Shown piece by piece: positions 17,289-24,956 of a stretch of 64,000 nt of DNA. Source of the stretch: Streptomyces smaragdinus (lineage in GTDB: Bacteria; Actinomycetota; Actinomycetes; Streptomycetales; Streptomycetaceae); contig NZ_WEGJ01000007.1 in the NCBI RefSeq assembly GCF_009604385.1, positions 62,001-126,000 on the forward strand, in the 5' to 3' direction. Both the position numbers and the translations under genes were made by a program. How positions within the stretch are numbered: the first letter of the stretch is position 1; the number at the start of each line of letters is the position of its first letter. The notes under the pieces were generated by a model that had not been told where the DNA came from, did not search any database, and worked only from the letters and a program-made list of their open reading frames with translations.

Positions 17289-19112
17289 GTGCGCGAGTTC
17301 AGCGTCCCGCCAATGGCCAGGAACGCCCAGGTCGGCGGGTTGGCGGATGCGGTCTTCGAACAGGCCGAGGCCGACCCGTCACGCGTCGCCCTGGGCCGCA
17401 AGGACCTGACCGGCCGCTGGCACGACGTGACCATCGGCGAGTTCCGCGACCAGGTGCTCGCCCTCGCCAAGGGACTCCTCGCCCAGGGCGTACGGTTCGG
17501 CGACCGCGTCGCGCTGATGTCCCGTACCCGCTACGAATGGACCCTCTTCGACTTCGCCCTCTGGTCGGTGGGCGCCCAGTCCGTCCCCGTGTACCCGTCC
17601 TCCTCCGCCGAGCAGGTGCACTGGATCCTCCACGACTCCGGCGCCGTCGCCGCCGTCGTGGAACACGAGGACCACGCCATGACCGTCGGCTCGGTCATCG
17701 AACGCCTCCCCAGCCTCAACCGGCTCTGGCAGCTCGACTCCGGCGCCGTCGGCGAGCTCACCGCGGCCGGCCGGCACCTCGAGGACGACGTCGTCCAGCG
17801 CCACCGCCTCGCCGTCACCCCCGACTCCCCCGCCACCCTCGTCTACACCTCCGGCACCACCGGCCGCCCCCGCGGCTGCATCCTCACCCACGCCAACTTC
17901 ATGGCCGAGGCCGACAACATCATCGAACGCTACGCGCCCCTCTTCCAGGGCCGCCCCGGCCACGTCTCCACCCTCCTCTTCCTCCCCCTCGCCCATGTCT
18001 TCGGCCGCATGGTCCAGGTCACCGCCGTCCGCGCCAAGGTCAAGCTCGGCCACCAGCCCGACCTCTCCCCCGAGGTCCTCGCCCCCGACCTCGCCGCGTT
18101 CCGCCCCACCTTCCTCCTCGCCGTCCCGCACGTCTTCGAGAAGATCTTCCGCGCCGCCCGCCGCACCGCCGAGGAACAGGGCCGCCTCGACGCCTTCGAC
18201 CGCGCCGTCGACATCGCCGTGCGCTACGCCGAGGCCCAGGAGGACCGCGCCTTCGACATCGGCCCCGGCCCCAGCGCCGCCCTGCGCGTCCAGCACCAGG
18301 TCGCCGACCGCCTCGTCTACTCCCGCATCCGCGAGCGCCTCGGCGGCCGCGTCGCCTACGCCATGTCCGGCGGCTCCGCGATGCAGCGCCGCCTCGCCCT
18401 CTTCTTCGCCGGCGCCGGCATCCGCGTCCTCGAGGGCTACGGACTCACCGAGTCCACCGCCGCCGCCACCGCCAACCCGCCCGAACGCCCCAAGTACGGC
18501 ACCGTCGGTCTGCCCATCCCCGGCACCACCGTCTACATCGCAGACGACGGCGAGGTCTGGCTCCGCGGCGGCACGGTCTTCACCGGCTACACCGGCGACG
18601 CCCAGGCCACCCGCGCGGTACTGCGCGACGGCTGGCTCGCCACCGGCGACGTCGGCGAACTCGACGAGGACGGCTACCTCACGATCACCGGCCGCAAGAA
18701 GGAGATGCTGGTGACCTCCAACGGCAAGAGCGTCTTCCCGCTCGCCCTGGAGGACCGCATCCGCTCCCACCCGCTGATCTCCCAGTGCATCGTCGTCGGC
18801 AACGACCGCCCGTACATCGCCGCCCTCATCACCCTGGAACCCGAGGGCGTCGACCACTGGCTGCGCATGCGCGGCAAACCCGAGCTGTCCCCCGTGGAGC
18901 TCGTCCGCGACGACGACCTGGAGAGCGAGATCCGCCGCGCCGTCGTCACCGCCAACACCCACGTCTCCAACGCCGAGGCCATCCGCACCTTCCGCATCCT
19001 GGCCACCCAGTTCACCGAGGCCCAGGGACTTCTCACCCCTTCCCTGAAACTCCGGCGCAAAGCCATCGAAAAGGCGTACGCCGAAGAAGTCGATGCCCTC
19101 TACCAGCGGTAA
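17289..19112 (+). CDS. AMP-dependent long-chain fatty acyl-CoA synthetase (FadD15-like)
   Basis: The 607-residue protein starts at the GTG at 17289 (VREFSVPPMARN), 7 nt after AAGGAG at 17276-17281. The adenylate-forming motifs are all present: P-loop TLVYTSGTTGRPRGCILTH (about 186-204), the ARYTP-like VLEGYGLTESTAAATANPPE region, WLATGDVGELDEDGYLTITG (about 452-471), and the C-terminal hinge GRKKEMLVTSNGKSVFPLAL with the ligase Lys near the terminal RRKAIEKAYAEE. It activates long-chain fatty acids to acyl-CoA at the membrane, feeding beta-oxidation or lipid synthesis. It is followed 107 nt later by an aldo/keto reductase on the same strand. Confidence 0.94.
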   Translation: MREFSVPPMARNAQVGGLADAVFEQAEADPSRVALGRKDLTGRWHDVTIGEFRDQVLALAKGLLAQGVRFGDRVALMSRTRYEWTLFDFALWSVGAQSVPVYPSSSAEQVHWILHDSGAVAAVVEHEDHAMTVGSVIERLPSLNRLWQLDSGAVGELTAAGRHLEDDVVQRHRLAVTPDSPATLVYTSGTTGRPRGCILTHANFMAEADNIIERYAPLFQGRPGHVSTLLFLPLAHVFGRMVQVTAVRAKVKLGHQPDLSPEVLAPDLAAFRPTFLLAVPHVFEKIFRAARRTAEEQGRLDAFDRAVDIAVRYAEAQEDRAFDIGPGPSAALRVQHQVADRLVYSRIRERLGGRVAYAMSGGSAMQRRLALFFAGAGIRVLEGYGLTESTAAATANPPERPKYGTVGLPIPGTTVYIADDGEVWLRGGTVFTGYTGDAQATRAVLRDGWLATGDVGELDEDGYLTITGRKKEMLVTSNGKSVFPLALEDRIRSHPLISQCIVVGNDRPYIAALITLEPEGVDHWLRMRGKPELSPVELVRDDDLESEIRRAVVTANTHVSNAEAIRTFRILATQFTEAQGLLTPSLKLRRKAIEKAYAEEVDALYQR

Positions 19113-19219
19113 TCGCCGGTAACCCGGCCACCGGCCGAGATGCGGGGAATGCTGGCACCGGCCATCGTGGTTGCACGAGGGAACACCCACCGACGACAAC
19201 AGACAGGGATTCACCCCAC

Positions 19220-20062
19220 GTGAGCAGCGTTCCGTCCATCACTCTGAACAACGGCGTGTCCATGCCGCAGCTCGGCTTCGGCGTCTGGCAGGTCCCCGAC
19301 AGCGAGGCGACCCCCGCCGTCGCCGCCGCCCTCGAGGCCGGCTACCGCAGCATCGACACCGCCGCCGTCTACGAGAACGAGACGGGCACCGGCAAGGCCA
19401 TCAACGCCTCCGGCATCCCCCGCACGGAGCTGTTCGTCACCACCAAGCTGTGGAACACCGCCAAGCACACCTGGGACCGCGACGCCGTCCTGCGCGCCTT
19501 CGACGACTCCCTCGCCAAGCTCGGCCTCGACTACGTCGACCTCTACCTGATCCACTGGCCGCGCACCGTCCGCGACGACTACCTCGCCATCTGGCGCGCC
19601 TTCGGCGAACTCGCCGGAAGCGGCCGCGCCAAGGCCATCGGCGTCTCGAACTTCAAGCCCGCCCACCTGCGGCGGATCATCGACGACTCCGGCGTCACCC
19701 CGGCCGTCAACCAGATCGAGCTCCACCCCAGCCTCCAGCAGACCGAGAGCCGCGCCTTCCACACCGAGCACGGCATCGCCACCGAGGCCTGGTCCCCCCT
19801 CGGCCAGGGCAAGGACATCCTCGGCGACCCGACCGTCGCCGCCGTCGCCGCCAAGCACGGCGTCACCCCCGCCCAGGCCATCCTGCGCTGGCACCTGCAG
19901 AACGGCACCGTCGTCATCCCGAAGTCCGTCACCCCCTCCCGCATCCGCGAGAACATCGACGTCTTCGGCTTCACCCTCGATACCGGCGACATGACCGCGA
20001 TGAACGGCCTGGACACCGGCAACCGACTGGGCGGCGACCCGGACACCTTCGACTGGAACTGA
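19220..20062 (+). CDS. Aldo/keto reductase
   Basis: The 280-residue protein starts at a GTG (VSSVPSITLNNGVSMPQLGF), as expected from family alignment. The catalytic tetrad of NADPH-dependent aldo/keto reductases is visible: Asp47 in YRSIDTAAVYENE with Tyr52, the Lys in LFVTTKLWNTAKHTWDRDAV (about residue 77), and His in DLYLIHWPRT (about residue 110). The cofactor end is GTVVIPKSVTPSRIRENIDV (about 235-254). It reduces aldehydes such as 2,5-diketogluconate or methylglyoxal-type substrates; the 2,5-DKG reductase subgroup is the best match. A strong hairpin follows the stop codon. Confidence 0.93.
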   Translation: MSSVPSITLNNGVSMPQLGFGVWQVPDSEATPAVAAALEAGYRSIDTAAVYENETGTGKAINASGIPRTELFVTTKLWNTAKHTWDRDAVLRAFDDSLAKLGLDYVDLYLIHWPRTVRDDYLAIWRAFGELAGSGRAKAIGVSNFKPAHLRRIIDDSGVTPAVNQIELHPSLQQTESRAFHTEHGIATEAWSPLGQGKDILGDPTVAAVAAKHGVTPAQAILRWHLQNGTVVIPKSVTPSRIRENIDVFGFTLDTGDMTAMNGLDTGNRLGGDPDTFDWN

Positions 20063-20085
20063 CACCCACCCCGTACGAAACAGCA

Positions 20086-20115
20086 GGGCGCCGCGGACAC
20101 CGGTCCACGGCGCCC
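20086..20115 (+). terminator. Stem-loop terminator after the aldo/keto reductase
   Basis: GGGCGCCGCGGAC and GTCCACGGCGCCC form a 13-bp stem with one mismatch and a 4-nt loop, starting 24 nt after the stop codon. No T-run follows, as is common in Streptomyces. It also lies just after the end of the convergent small gene and could serve both. Confidence 0.65.
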
Positions 20116-20119
20116 GCCG

Positions 20120-20317
20120 CTACTCCCGCCCCGCCCCGCCCTCCGCACGCGGCGCCGCCGCGCCCGGCTCGGCGTCCGCGACCTTCACACCAGGATCCGC
20201 CCCGTGCCGTCCGGGAGCCTCGGCCGGCTGCGCGCCGACGGCCAGGGCGACGGCGCCGCCGAGGGCGCCGGCCAGCGAGAAGGTCGCGATGAAGCTGACT
20301 ATTCGGTTACGGATCAT
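20120..20317 (-). CDS. Small secreted or membrane-anchored hypothetical protein
   Basis: The 65-residue frame begins MIRNRIVSFIATFSLAGALG at 20317, with GGAG 5 nt before the ATG. Residues 1-34 look like a signal peptide or anchor: a basic start, a hydrophobic core and small residues ending VGAQPAEA. The rest is a short Ala/Gly/Pro-rich, acidic tail (GRHGADPGVKVADAEPGAAA). I do not recognise a family. It is convergent with the aldo/keto reductase and diverges from the recombinase-like gene across an AT-richer 141-nt region. The start codon fits and codon use resembles neighbours, but a gene this short is uncertain. Confidence 0.5.
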   Translation of the reverse strand: MIRNRIVSFIATFSLAGALGGAVALAVGAQPAEAPGRHGADPGVKVADAEPGAAAPRAEGGAGRE

Positions 20318-20458
20318 CGTGGCTCCGGGATCTCGATACAACACGGACAGGTGCCTGAAATACGGTACTTACCCAACAAATCTAAGAAACACGGACGAAC
20401 CCCGCACCCCGGGCCGGTTCATCCGGGGCACCCACGACCCGTACGCCACAATCGGACC

Positions 20459-21358
20459 ATGCCCACCCCCGCGCCGCCGCCGGTCCTGGCCACGCTCGAC
20501 ACCCTCATCGACACCATCTCCACCACCCACGCCACCCGGCGCCGGCAGCTGCGCATGGTCCGCGCCGAGTTCGCCGCCGCCCTCGACCGCGACGCCCTCC
20601 CCGTCGCAGCCCGCCGCGACGTCCGCCGCCTGCTCGCCGACCGCACCCTCGCCGTCTACCTGCGCCTCGCGGAGTCCGGGCAGCTCCGGTCCCGCCTGCT
20701 GCACGGCAAACGCCCGCCCACCTCCGCCGCCACCAACACCGCCCGCCACGACTGCCTGCAGCTCCTGCGCGTCGCCGCCTCCCTCCCCCCGTGGCGCCCC
20801 GCCCAGGAGCCCGTCCCGCCCCGCCCCACCCCCGGCGACTGGGAGCTGGCCATGCTCCGCCGCCGCCTCGGTGAACTCCTCGGCGGCTTCCTCACCCCCG
20901 GCCAGACCCGGTTCACCGCCATGATCGCCATGGTGCTGGACACCGAGGCCCGCGCCGGCGAACTCGTCGCCCAGCGCCTCACCGACCTCGCCCCCGACAC
21001 CTCCCGCGTCCGCATCGTGCGCCGCCCGCAGCACGGCGTCTCGTACGAACCGGAGCCCGAAGACCTCACCCTGTCTCCGCTGGGCCGCATCGCCGTGGAG
21101 CGCTGGCTGCCGGTACGGGAGGAGCTCGTCGCCCGGGCGCACGGCACGAGCCGGCTGTGGGTGTCCGTGTGGCTCAACCACAGCGGCACCCCGGACGCCG
21201 ACGGCAACACCGTCCAGCGCCCCCCGGGCATGCCGCTGGAGCAGAGCGGCCTGCTGCGCGCGTACCGCACCGGCCGGCACGGGCTGGGCCTGGACACGGT
21301 GCTGCCGCCGAAGCTGGAGCAGCTGCGGCGGGCGGTCGCGGGGCAGCGGGTGGACTGA
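20459..21358 (+). CDS. Tyrosine-recombinase-like protein lacking a visible catalytic Tyr (function unknown)
   Basis: This is a 299-residue basic protein. The N-terminal 120 residues are helical and Arg-rich (ATRRRQLRMVRAEFAAALDR), like a core-binding domain. Residues 151-183 (RFTAMIAMVLDTEARAGELV then AQRLTDLAPDT) resemble box I of tyrosine recombinases, with R165 and E168 where the catalytic Arg and following Glu occur, and 203-224 (LTLSPLGRIAVERWLP) resembles the next conserved strand and helix. The C-terminus ends soon after LPPKLEQLRRAVAG, so the expected HxxR box is degraded and the nucleophilic Tyr is not present. A DNA-binding or degenerate role is plausible. No mobile-element partner is adjacent; AT-rich stretches flank it. 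Confidence 0.6.
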   Translation: MPTPAPPPVLATLDTLIDTISTTHATRRRQLRMVRAEFAAALDRDALPVAARRDVRRLLADRTLAVYLRLAESGQLRSRLLHGKRPPTSAATNTARHDCLQLLRVAASLPPWRPAQEPVPPRPTPGDWELAMLRRRLGELLGGFLTPGQTRFTAMIAMVLDTEARAGELVAQRLTDLAPDTSRVRIVRRPQHGVSYEPEPEDLTLSPLGRIAVERWLPVREELVARAHGTSRLWVSVWLNHSGTPDADGNTVQRPPGMPLEQSGLLRAYRTGRHGLGLDTVLPPKLEQLRRAVAGQRVD

Positions 21359-21422
21359 GGCGCGGAGGGCCCCGGCGATCGCGTAAGACGACCGAGCCGG
21401 ACCAACAGGATCCGTATGATCG

Positions 21423-21451
21423 AACAAACACCCGCCGGGCTTGTTATTTTC
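21423..21451 (+). terminator. Imperfect hairpin with T-run after the recombinase-like gene
   Basis: AACAA at the left pairs with TTGTT at the right around an inner CCC-GCC-GGG, with an unpaired ACA bulge; ATTTT follows. Intrinsic terminators with a T-tail are unusual in this GC-rich window, which supports a real role. It lies inside a larger dyad, ATGATCGAA (21416-21424) and TTCGATCAT (21471-21479). Confidence 0.45.
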
Positions 21452-21475
21452 GAACGCCCTGGCGAACCGATTCGA

Positions 21476-21784
21476 TCATTTCGCCCCGTGCCCCTGCGCG
21501 ACCGCCTCGACCCGGCCGGCGAGGGTGAAGTCGAGCTCCGTGATCCGGCCGCCCGCGCTGTGCGTGTTCACCGCGAGCGTCAGCGTGTTGTAGCCCAGCG
21601 TCTGCTCCGCGTGGTGGTTCAGCTCCTCCTGGATCGCCGACACATGCACGACCATCGCCACCGCCGGCAGATGACCGGAGAAGGTGTACGTACGGGTCAG
21701 CAGATCGCCCTCGGCGACCGACCAGCCCGGCAGCCGGGCCAGCCGGGTCTCGGTCTCCTGCTCGGACAGCGGCTCGTCGGCCAT
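21476..21784 (-). CDS. Pterin-4a-carbinolamine dehydratase
   Basis: The 102 residues match 4a-hydroxytetrahydrobiopterin dehydratase (PCD/PhhB/DCoH) over the whole length. The motif WSVAEGDLLTRTYTFSGHLP is followed by AIQEELNHHAEQTLGYNTLT (about 51-70), which contains the conserved His-His and the following Asn/Thr that bind the pterin, and LTLAVNTHSAGGRITELDF, which closes the active site. It dehydrates the carbinolamine formed by pterin-dependent hydroxylases. None of those hydroxylases is nearby. It diverges from the second MmyB-like regulator across 150 nt. Confidence 0.94.
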   Translation of the reverse strand: MADEPLSEQETETRLARLPGWSVAEGDLLTRTYTFSGHLPAVAMVVHVSAIQEELNHHAEQTLGYNTLTLAVNTHSAGGRITELDFTLAGRVEAVAQGHGAK

Positions 21785-21934
21785 GGCCGGTCCCTTCCTC
21801 GGCGGGCTCCGAAAGCGGTCTCCCGGATCCCCGGGACCGCGCGTCCAGTCTCCGCCCGCCCGCGCCGCCGGTCCACCGGGGCCGGGCCCGGAAAGCGGCT
21901 GCCCGGCGCCGGGCGCGTCGGTTACGGTCGCGGT

Positions 21935-22729
21935 ATGACGACGGCTGCGGAACCACAGGTCGGGACCCTGCTGAGGCGCTGGCGCGACCGGCGCGGGATC
22001 AGCCAGCTGGAGCTGGCCATGGAGGCCGACTCCTCCGCCCGGCACATCAGCTTCATCGAGACGGGCCGCTCCCGGCCGAGCCAGGCGATGGTGCTGAAGC
22101 TGGCAGACCACCTCGACGTCCCCGTCCGCGAACGCAACGCCCTGCTGCTCGCCGCCGGTTACGCCCCGCACTTCCCGGAGACCCCGATCGACGACCCCGC
22201 GATGGCGGGGGTCCGCGCCGCGATGGAGCGCCTCCTCGCCGCGCACGAACCGTATCCGGCGCTGGTCGTCGACGGCACGTACAACGTGATCGCCGCCAAC
22301 AACGGCATCCTGATGCTGCTCGACGGCCTCCCGGCCCAGCTGCTGACGCCGCCGCTCAACGCGATCCGCCTCACGCTCCACCCCGAGGGCCTGGCCCCGA
22401 AGATCCGCAATCTGCCGGAGTGGCGCGGGCATCTCCTCGCCCAGCTGGACCGTCAGCTCTCCCTGCTGCGCTCCCCCGCCCTCAAGGCGCTGTACGACGA
22501 GGTGGCGGCGTACCCCCACCCCGAGGGCGCCGGGCACGAGACGGTGGCGGCCGAGGCCCCGTTCGCCCTGCCCCTGGTCGTCGAGCACGACGGGCACCGG
22601 CTGTCGTTCGTGTCGACGATCGCCACCTTCAACACCCCGATGGACGTGACCGTCTCCGAGCTCGCCCTGGAGACGCTGCTCCCGGCCGACCCGGAGACGG
22701 TGACGTACCTGTCGGCGCTCAGGCCCTGA
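21935..22729 (+). CDS. XRE helix-turn-helix regulator with MmyB-like domain (second copy type)
   Basis: The 264-residue protein has an N-terminal XRE domain, VGTLLRRWRDRRGISQLELA then MEADSSARHISFIETGRSRP (about residues 9-48), followed by SQAMVLKLADHLDVPVRERN. The C-terminal MmyB-like domain begins LLLAAGYAPHFPETPIDDPA and contains LVVDGTYNVIAANNGILMLL, the PAS-like pocket. It is the shorter MmyB subtype (without the RTPGLRREEVA box of the regulator at 14.2-15.0 kb). It stands alone and diverges from the pterin dehydratase; the target is unknown. Its 3' end overlaps the convergent membrane-protein gene by 11 nt. Confidence 0.9.
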   Translation: MTTAAEPQVGTLLRRWRDRRGISQLELAMEADSSARHISFIETGRSRPSQAMVLKLADHLDVPVRERNALLLAAGYAPHFPETPIDDPAMAGVRAAMERLLAAHEPYPALVVDGTYNVIAANNGILMLLDGLPAQLLTPPLNAIRLTLHPEGLAPKIRNLPEWRGHLLAQLDRQLSLLRSPALKALYDEVAAYPHPEGAGHETVAAEAPFALPLVVEHDGHRLSFVSTIATFNTPMDVTVSELALETLLPADPETVTYLSALRP

Positions 22730-23132
22730 GCGCCCCGCGCAGCGCCACCGTCTGCAGCCCGGCGAAGCCGAGCACGGTCACGGCCTGCAGGACGGTCCAC
22801 ACCGCGCCGGCGGTGGTCGGCTCCAGCCACAGCCCGAGGGCCAGCACGCTGAGCACCGTCCAGGCGACGTTGGCCTCGACGACGGCCTTGACGCCGAGCG
22901 CCGGGGGCGAGGGGCGGGCGGCGAGGTATCCGACGGCGGCGGCGTAGGCGAGGAGGAAGACGCCGAGCTCGAGCAGCAGGGCGCGGGACACCCCCAGCAG
23001 ATCGGCCAGCGGCCCCGACACCGCCAGATAGGCGAGGGCGTTGACCCCGGTGACGGCGGCGTCGAGCAGGAGCACGCGGCGCAGCAGGGTCGCGGGTCCG
23101 GTGAGCGGGCGGGCGGTGGCGGTCGCGGACAT
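22719..23132 (-). CDS. Small four-helix integral membrane protein of unknown function
   Basis: The 137-residue protein has four hydrophobic helices: LLLDAAVTGVNALAYLAVSG, LLLELGVFLLAYAAAVGYLA, VVEANVAWTVLSVLALGLWL and VLQAVTVLGFAGLQTVALRG, with short loops and a positive N-terminus (TGPATLLRRVLLL). This resembles small actinobacterial DoxX-like or SdpI-like integral membrane proteins annotated only as hypothetical. The start at 23132 is the first ATG before helix 1. It faces the MmyB-like regulator gene and overlaps its coding end by 11 nt. Confidence 0.75.
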   Translation of the reverse strand: MSATATARPLTGPATLLRRVLLLDAAVTGVNALAYLAVSGPLADLLGVSRALLLELGVFLLAYAAAVGYLAARPSPPALGVKAVVEANVAWTVLSVLALGLWLEPTTAGAVWTVLQAVTVLGFAGLQTVALRGALRA

Positions 23133-23284
23133 GAGGCCTCCATCGGCGGTCGGGGCCGGCGCACGGGACGCCGGCGGGAAGCGGGGGCCGGGCCGGAGTG
23201 CGCCGGTCCGGCCCCCGTTCCCTCCACGATGCCGGGGTCGTGCGCGCGGGTCGATTACGCCGGAGGTAATGCCCGGCCGGACCC

Positions 23285-23692
23285 TCATGCGGCGTCGAGG
23301 GCCTCGTCGATCTTCCGGATCATCTCGGTCATCGCCGGGCTCACGCCGCCCTTGCGGGCCTGGACGCCGGACTCGAGGGCGATGTGCAGGACGGCGCGGA
23401 AGCTGTCGGCCTCCGCCGGGTCCTGCTTCTTGATCAGGGCCATCGCCTCGGTCAGGGCCGGCAGCACCTTGTCGGCCAGCTCGGCGACCGACTTGCCACC
23501 CAGGTCACCGATCTTGGACTTCTCGGCGAGCAGATGCCCGATGGTGCCGGTCGAGGACGCCAGCGCGATGGAGCCCTGGGTGGCGATCTTGTGGGGGGAG
23601 CCGGCGGCGTCGGCGGCGGCCAGCAGGGAGACGGCGCCGTAGGCGGCGGTGCGGATGACGGACTTGTCCTGGGCGGTGAAGGTGACGGACAT
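23285..23692 (-). CDS. Conserved actinobacterial hypothetical protein, 135 residues
   Basis: I do not recognise a characterised family. The sequence is soluble and predominantly helical: MSVTFTAQDKSVIRTAAYGA, VSLLAAADAAGSPHKIATQG, SVAELADKVLPALTEAMALI and AVLHIALESGVQARKGGVSP. There is no signal peptide or cysteine. Length and composition suit a small cytoplasmic helical-bundle protein. A GAGGAG ribosome site precedes the ATG. It stands alone between the membrane-protein gene and the LysR gene, with 210 nt of hairpin-rich sequence on its promoter side. Confidence 0.72.
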   Translation of the reverse strand: MSVTFTAQDKSVIRTAAYGAVSLLAAADAAGSPHKIATQGSIALASSTGTIGHLLAEKSKIGDLGGKSVAELADKVLPALTEAMALIKKQDPAEADSFRAVLHIALESGVQARKGGVSPAMTEMIRKIDEALDAA

Positions 23693-23832
23693 GGTGGGTG
23701 CTCCTCGGTCCTCGGCGTTGCCCCGGGTGGGCCCCGCTGATGAGGAAGAGCTTGCCGGGGGACCGTTTTACGGACGTGTCAGCGGCCTTTCAGCGTCCGC
23801 CCGGCTCCCGTACCGCACTGAAACGGCCTGGT

Positions 23833-23875
23833 GGGAGCACCCATCGAACATCATCCGGTGCTCCCGGACGTTTTT
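23833..23875. promoter_or_regulatory. 9-bp stem-loop followed by a T-run upstream of LysR gene
   Basis: GGGAGCACC (23833-23841) pairs with GGTGCTCCC (23857-23865) across a 15-nt spacer; GGACGTTTTT follows. It lies 28-70 nt before the LysR start. It could be an intrinsic terminator for upstream readthrough or a regulator binding dyad; the position just outside the -10 box fits autoregulation as well. Confidence 0.5.
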
Positions 23876-23889
23876 GCGGCACTTGGTGC

Positions 23890-23895
23890 TAACTT
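23890..23895 (+). promoter_or_regulatory. -10 box TAACTT, probable leaderless LysR transcript
   Basis: TAACTT fits TANNNT and ends 7 nt before the ATG at 23903, the spacing seen at leaderless actinobacterial genes. No Shine-Dalgarno sequence is present before the ATG, which agrees. The -35 is weak. Confidence 0.5.
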
Positions 23896-23902
23896 TCCGT
23901 CC

Positions 23903-24862
23903 ATGGAGCTGGAGTTGCGGCACCTCAAGCTCGTTCACGCGATCGCGGAGGCCGGGAGCCTGACCCGGGCGGCGACCTCGATGGGCCTCGCCCAGTCGGC
24001 GATCAGCGCCCAGCTGAAGCGCATCGAACGGACACTGGGCGGCCCCCTGTTCGCCCGGGACCGGGCCGGGGCCCGGCCCACCGCGCTCGGCGAGCTCGTA
24101 CTGGACCGGTCGCGGGTGCTGCTGCCCGCGGTGCGGGAGCTGCAGGACGAGGCCGTACGGTTCGCCAACGCCCTCTCCGACGTGCCGCGTTTCAGGGTCG
24201 GCGGGACGCACGGGCCGCTGATGGGGGCGCTGCTGGACCGGCTGGCGGCCATCCATCCGGACGAGCCGGTGACGACGTACACCTCGTGGTCGGTGCAGAC
24301 GCTGTGCGAGATGACGTCCAGCGGGCGGCTGGACTTCGCGCTGATCGGGGTGTGCGGGGAGAGCCCGCCGCCGTCGGAGCAGCTGCAGTGGCGCGAGGTC
24401 GGTACGGACCCGGTGTTCGCGATGCTGCCCGACGGCCATCCGCTCGCCCACGCCACGGAGGTCCGCCTGGAGCAGCTGCGGGACGCCCGCTGGACGACCG
24501 TGCCCGGGGAGGGGTGCTTCGCCGACTGCTTCTCCTCGGCCTGCGCGCGGGCCGGGTTCACCCCGTCCACCATGCTCGAGACGGACACCGCGTCCTGCGT
24601 CCATCTGGTGCAGGTGGGGCGGGCGGTGGGCCTGTGCCGGGCGACGATGCCGCCGACGCCGGGGCTGGTGACGGTGCCGATCGCCGGTACGCCGCTGAGC
24701 TGGCGGCACCTCATCGGCTGGCACCCCGACTCCCCGGCCGCGGGCACGGCACCGGGTGTGGTGATGCACGCGCGGGCGTCGCACGGCGAGGCCGTACGGC
24801 GAAATGCCCGCTACGCGCAGTGGCTTGCCACACATCCGCAGTACGGAACCATCACGTCATGA
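23903..24862 (+). CDS. LysR family regulator adjacent to S1 protease
   Basis: This 319-residue LysR protein has its helix-turn-helix at residues 1-60 (MELELRHLKLVHAIAEAGSL, TRAATSMGLAQSAISAQLKR) and a two-lobe ligand domain with FRVGGTHGPLMGALLDRLAA and VGTDPVFAMLPDGHPLAHAT. Several cysteines in the effector domain (GEGCFADCFSSACARAG, about 205-221) are unusual and might form a disulfide switch. It is followed 94 nt later by the S1 protease gene on the same strand. It is paralogous to the LysR at 42.5 kb, which sits next to an M4 protease, so it probably activates the protease gene. That role is known for LysR neighbours of secreted proteases such as snpA. Confidence 0.9.
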   Translation: MELELRHLKLVHAIAEAGSLTRAATSMGLAQSAISAQLKRIERTLGGPLFARDRAGARPTALGELVLDRSRVLLPAVRELQDEAVRFANALSDVPRFRVGGTHGPLMGALLDRLAAIHPDEPVTTYTSWSVQTLCEMTSSGRLDFALIGVCGESPPPSEQLQWREVGTDPVFAMLPDGHPLAHATEVRLEQLRDARWTTVPGEGCFADCFSSACARAGFTPSTMLETDTASCVHLVQVGRAVGLCRATMPPTPGLVTVPIAGTPLSWRHLIGWHPDSPAAGTAPGVVMHARASHGEAVRRNARYAQWLATHPQYGTITS

Positions 24863-24956
24863 GAGGGAATGATTGGCAGGTGCACGCATAACTCCGGTGT
24901 CCATAGGGTGCTTTCGGGCCACCAGCCCTTCCCCCCACTGACACCTAGGAGAAACC

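Noticed and set aside
17177..20062. A 961-residue fusion ending in aldo/keto reductase
   Set aside because: The first 680 residues are out-of-frame shadow of the acyl-CoA synthetase; the reductase starts at its own GTG.
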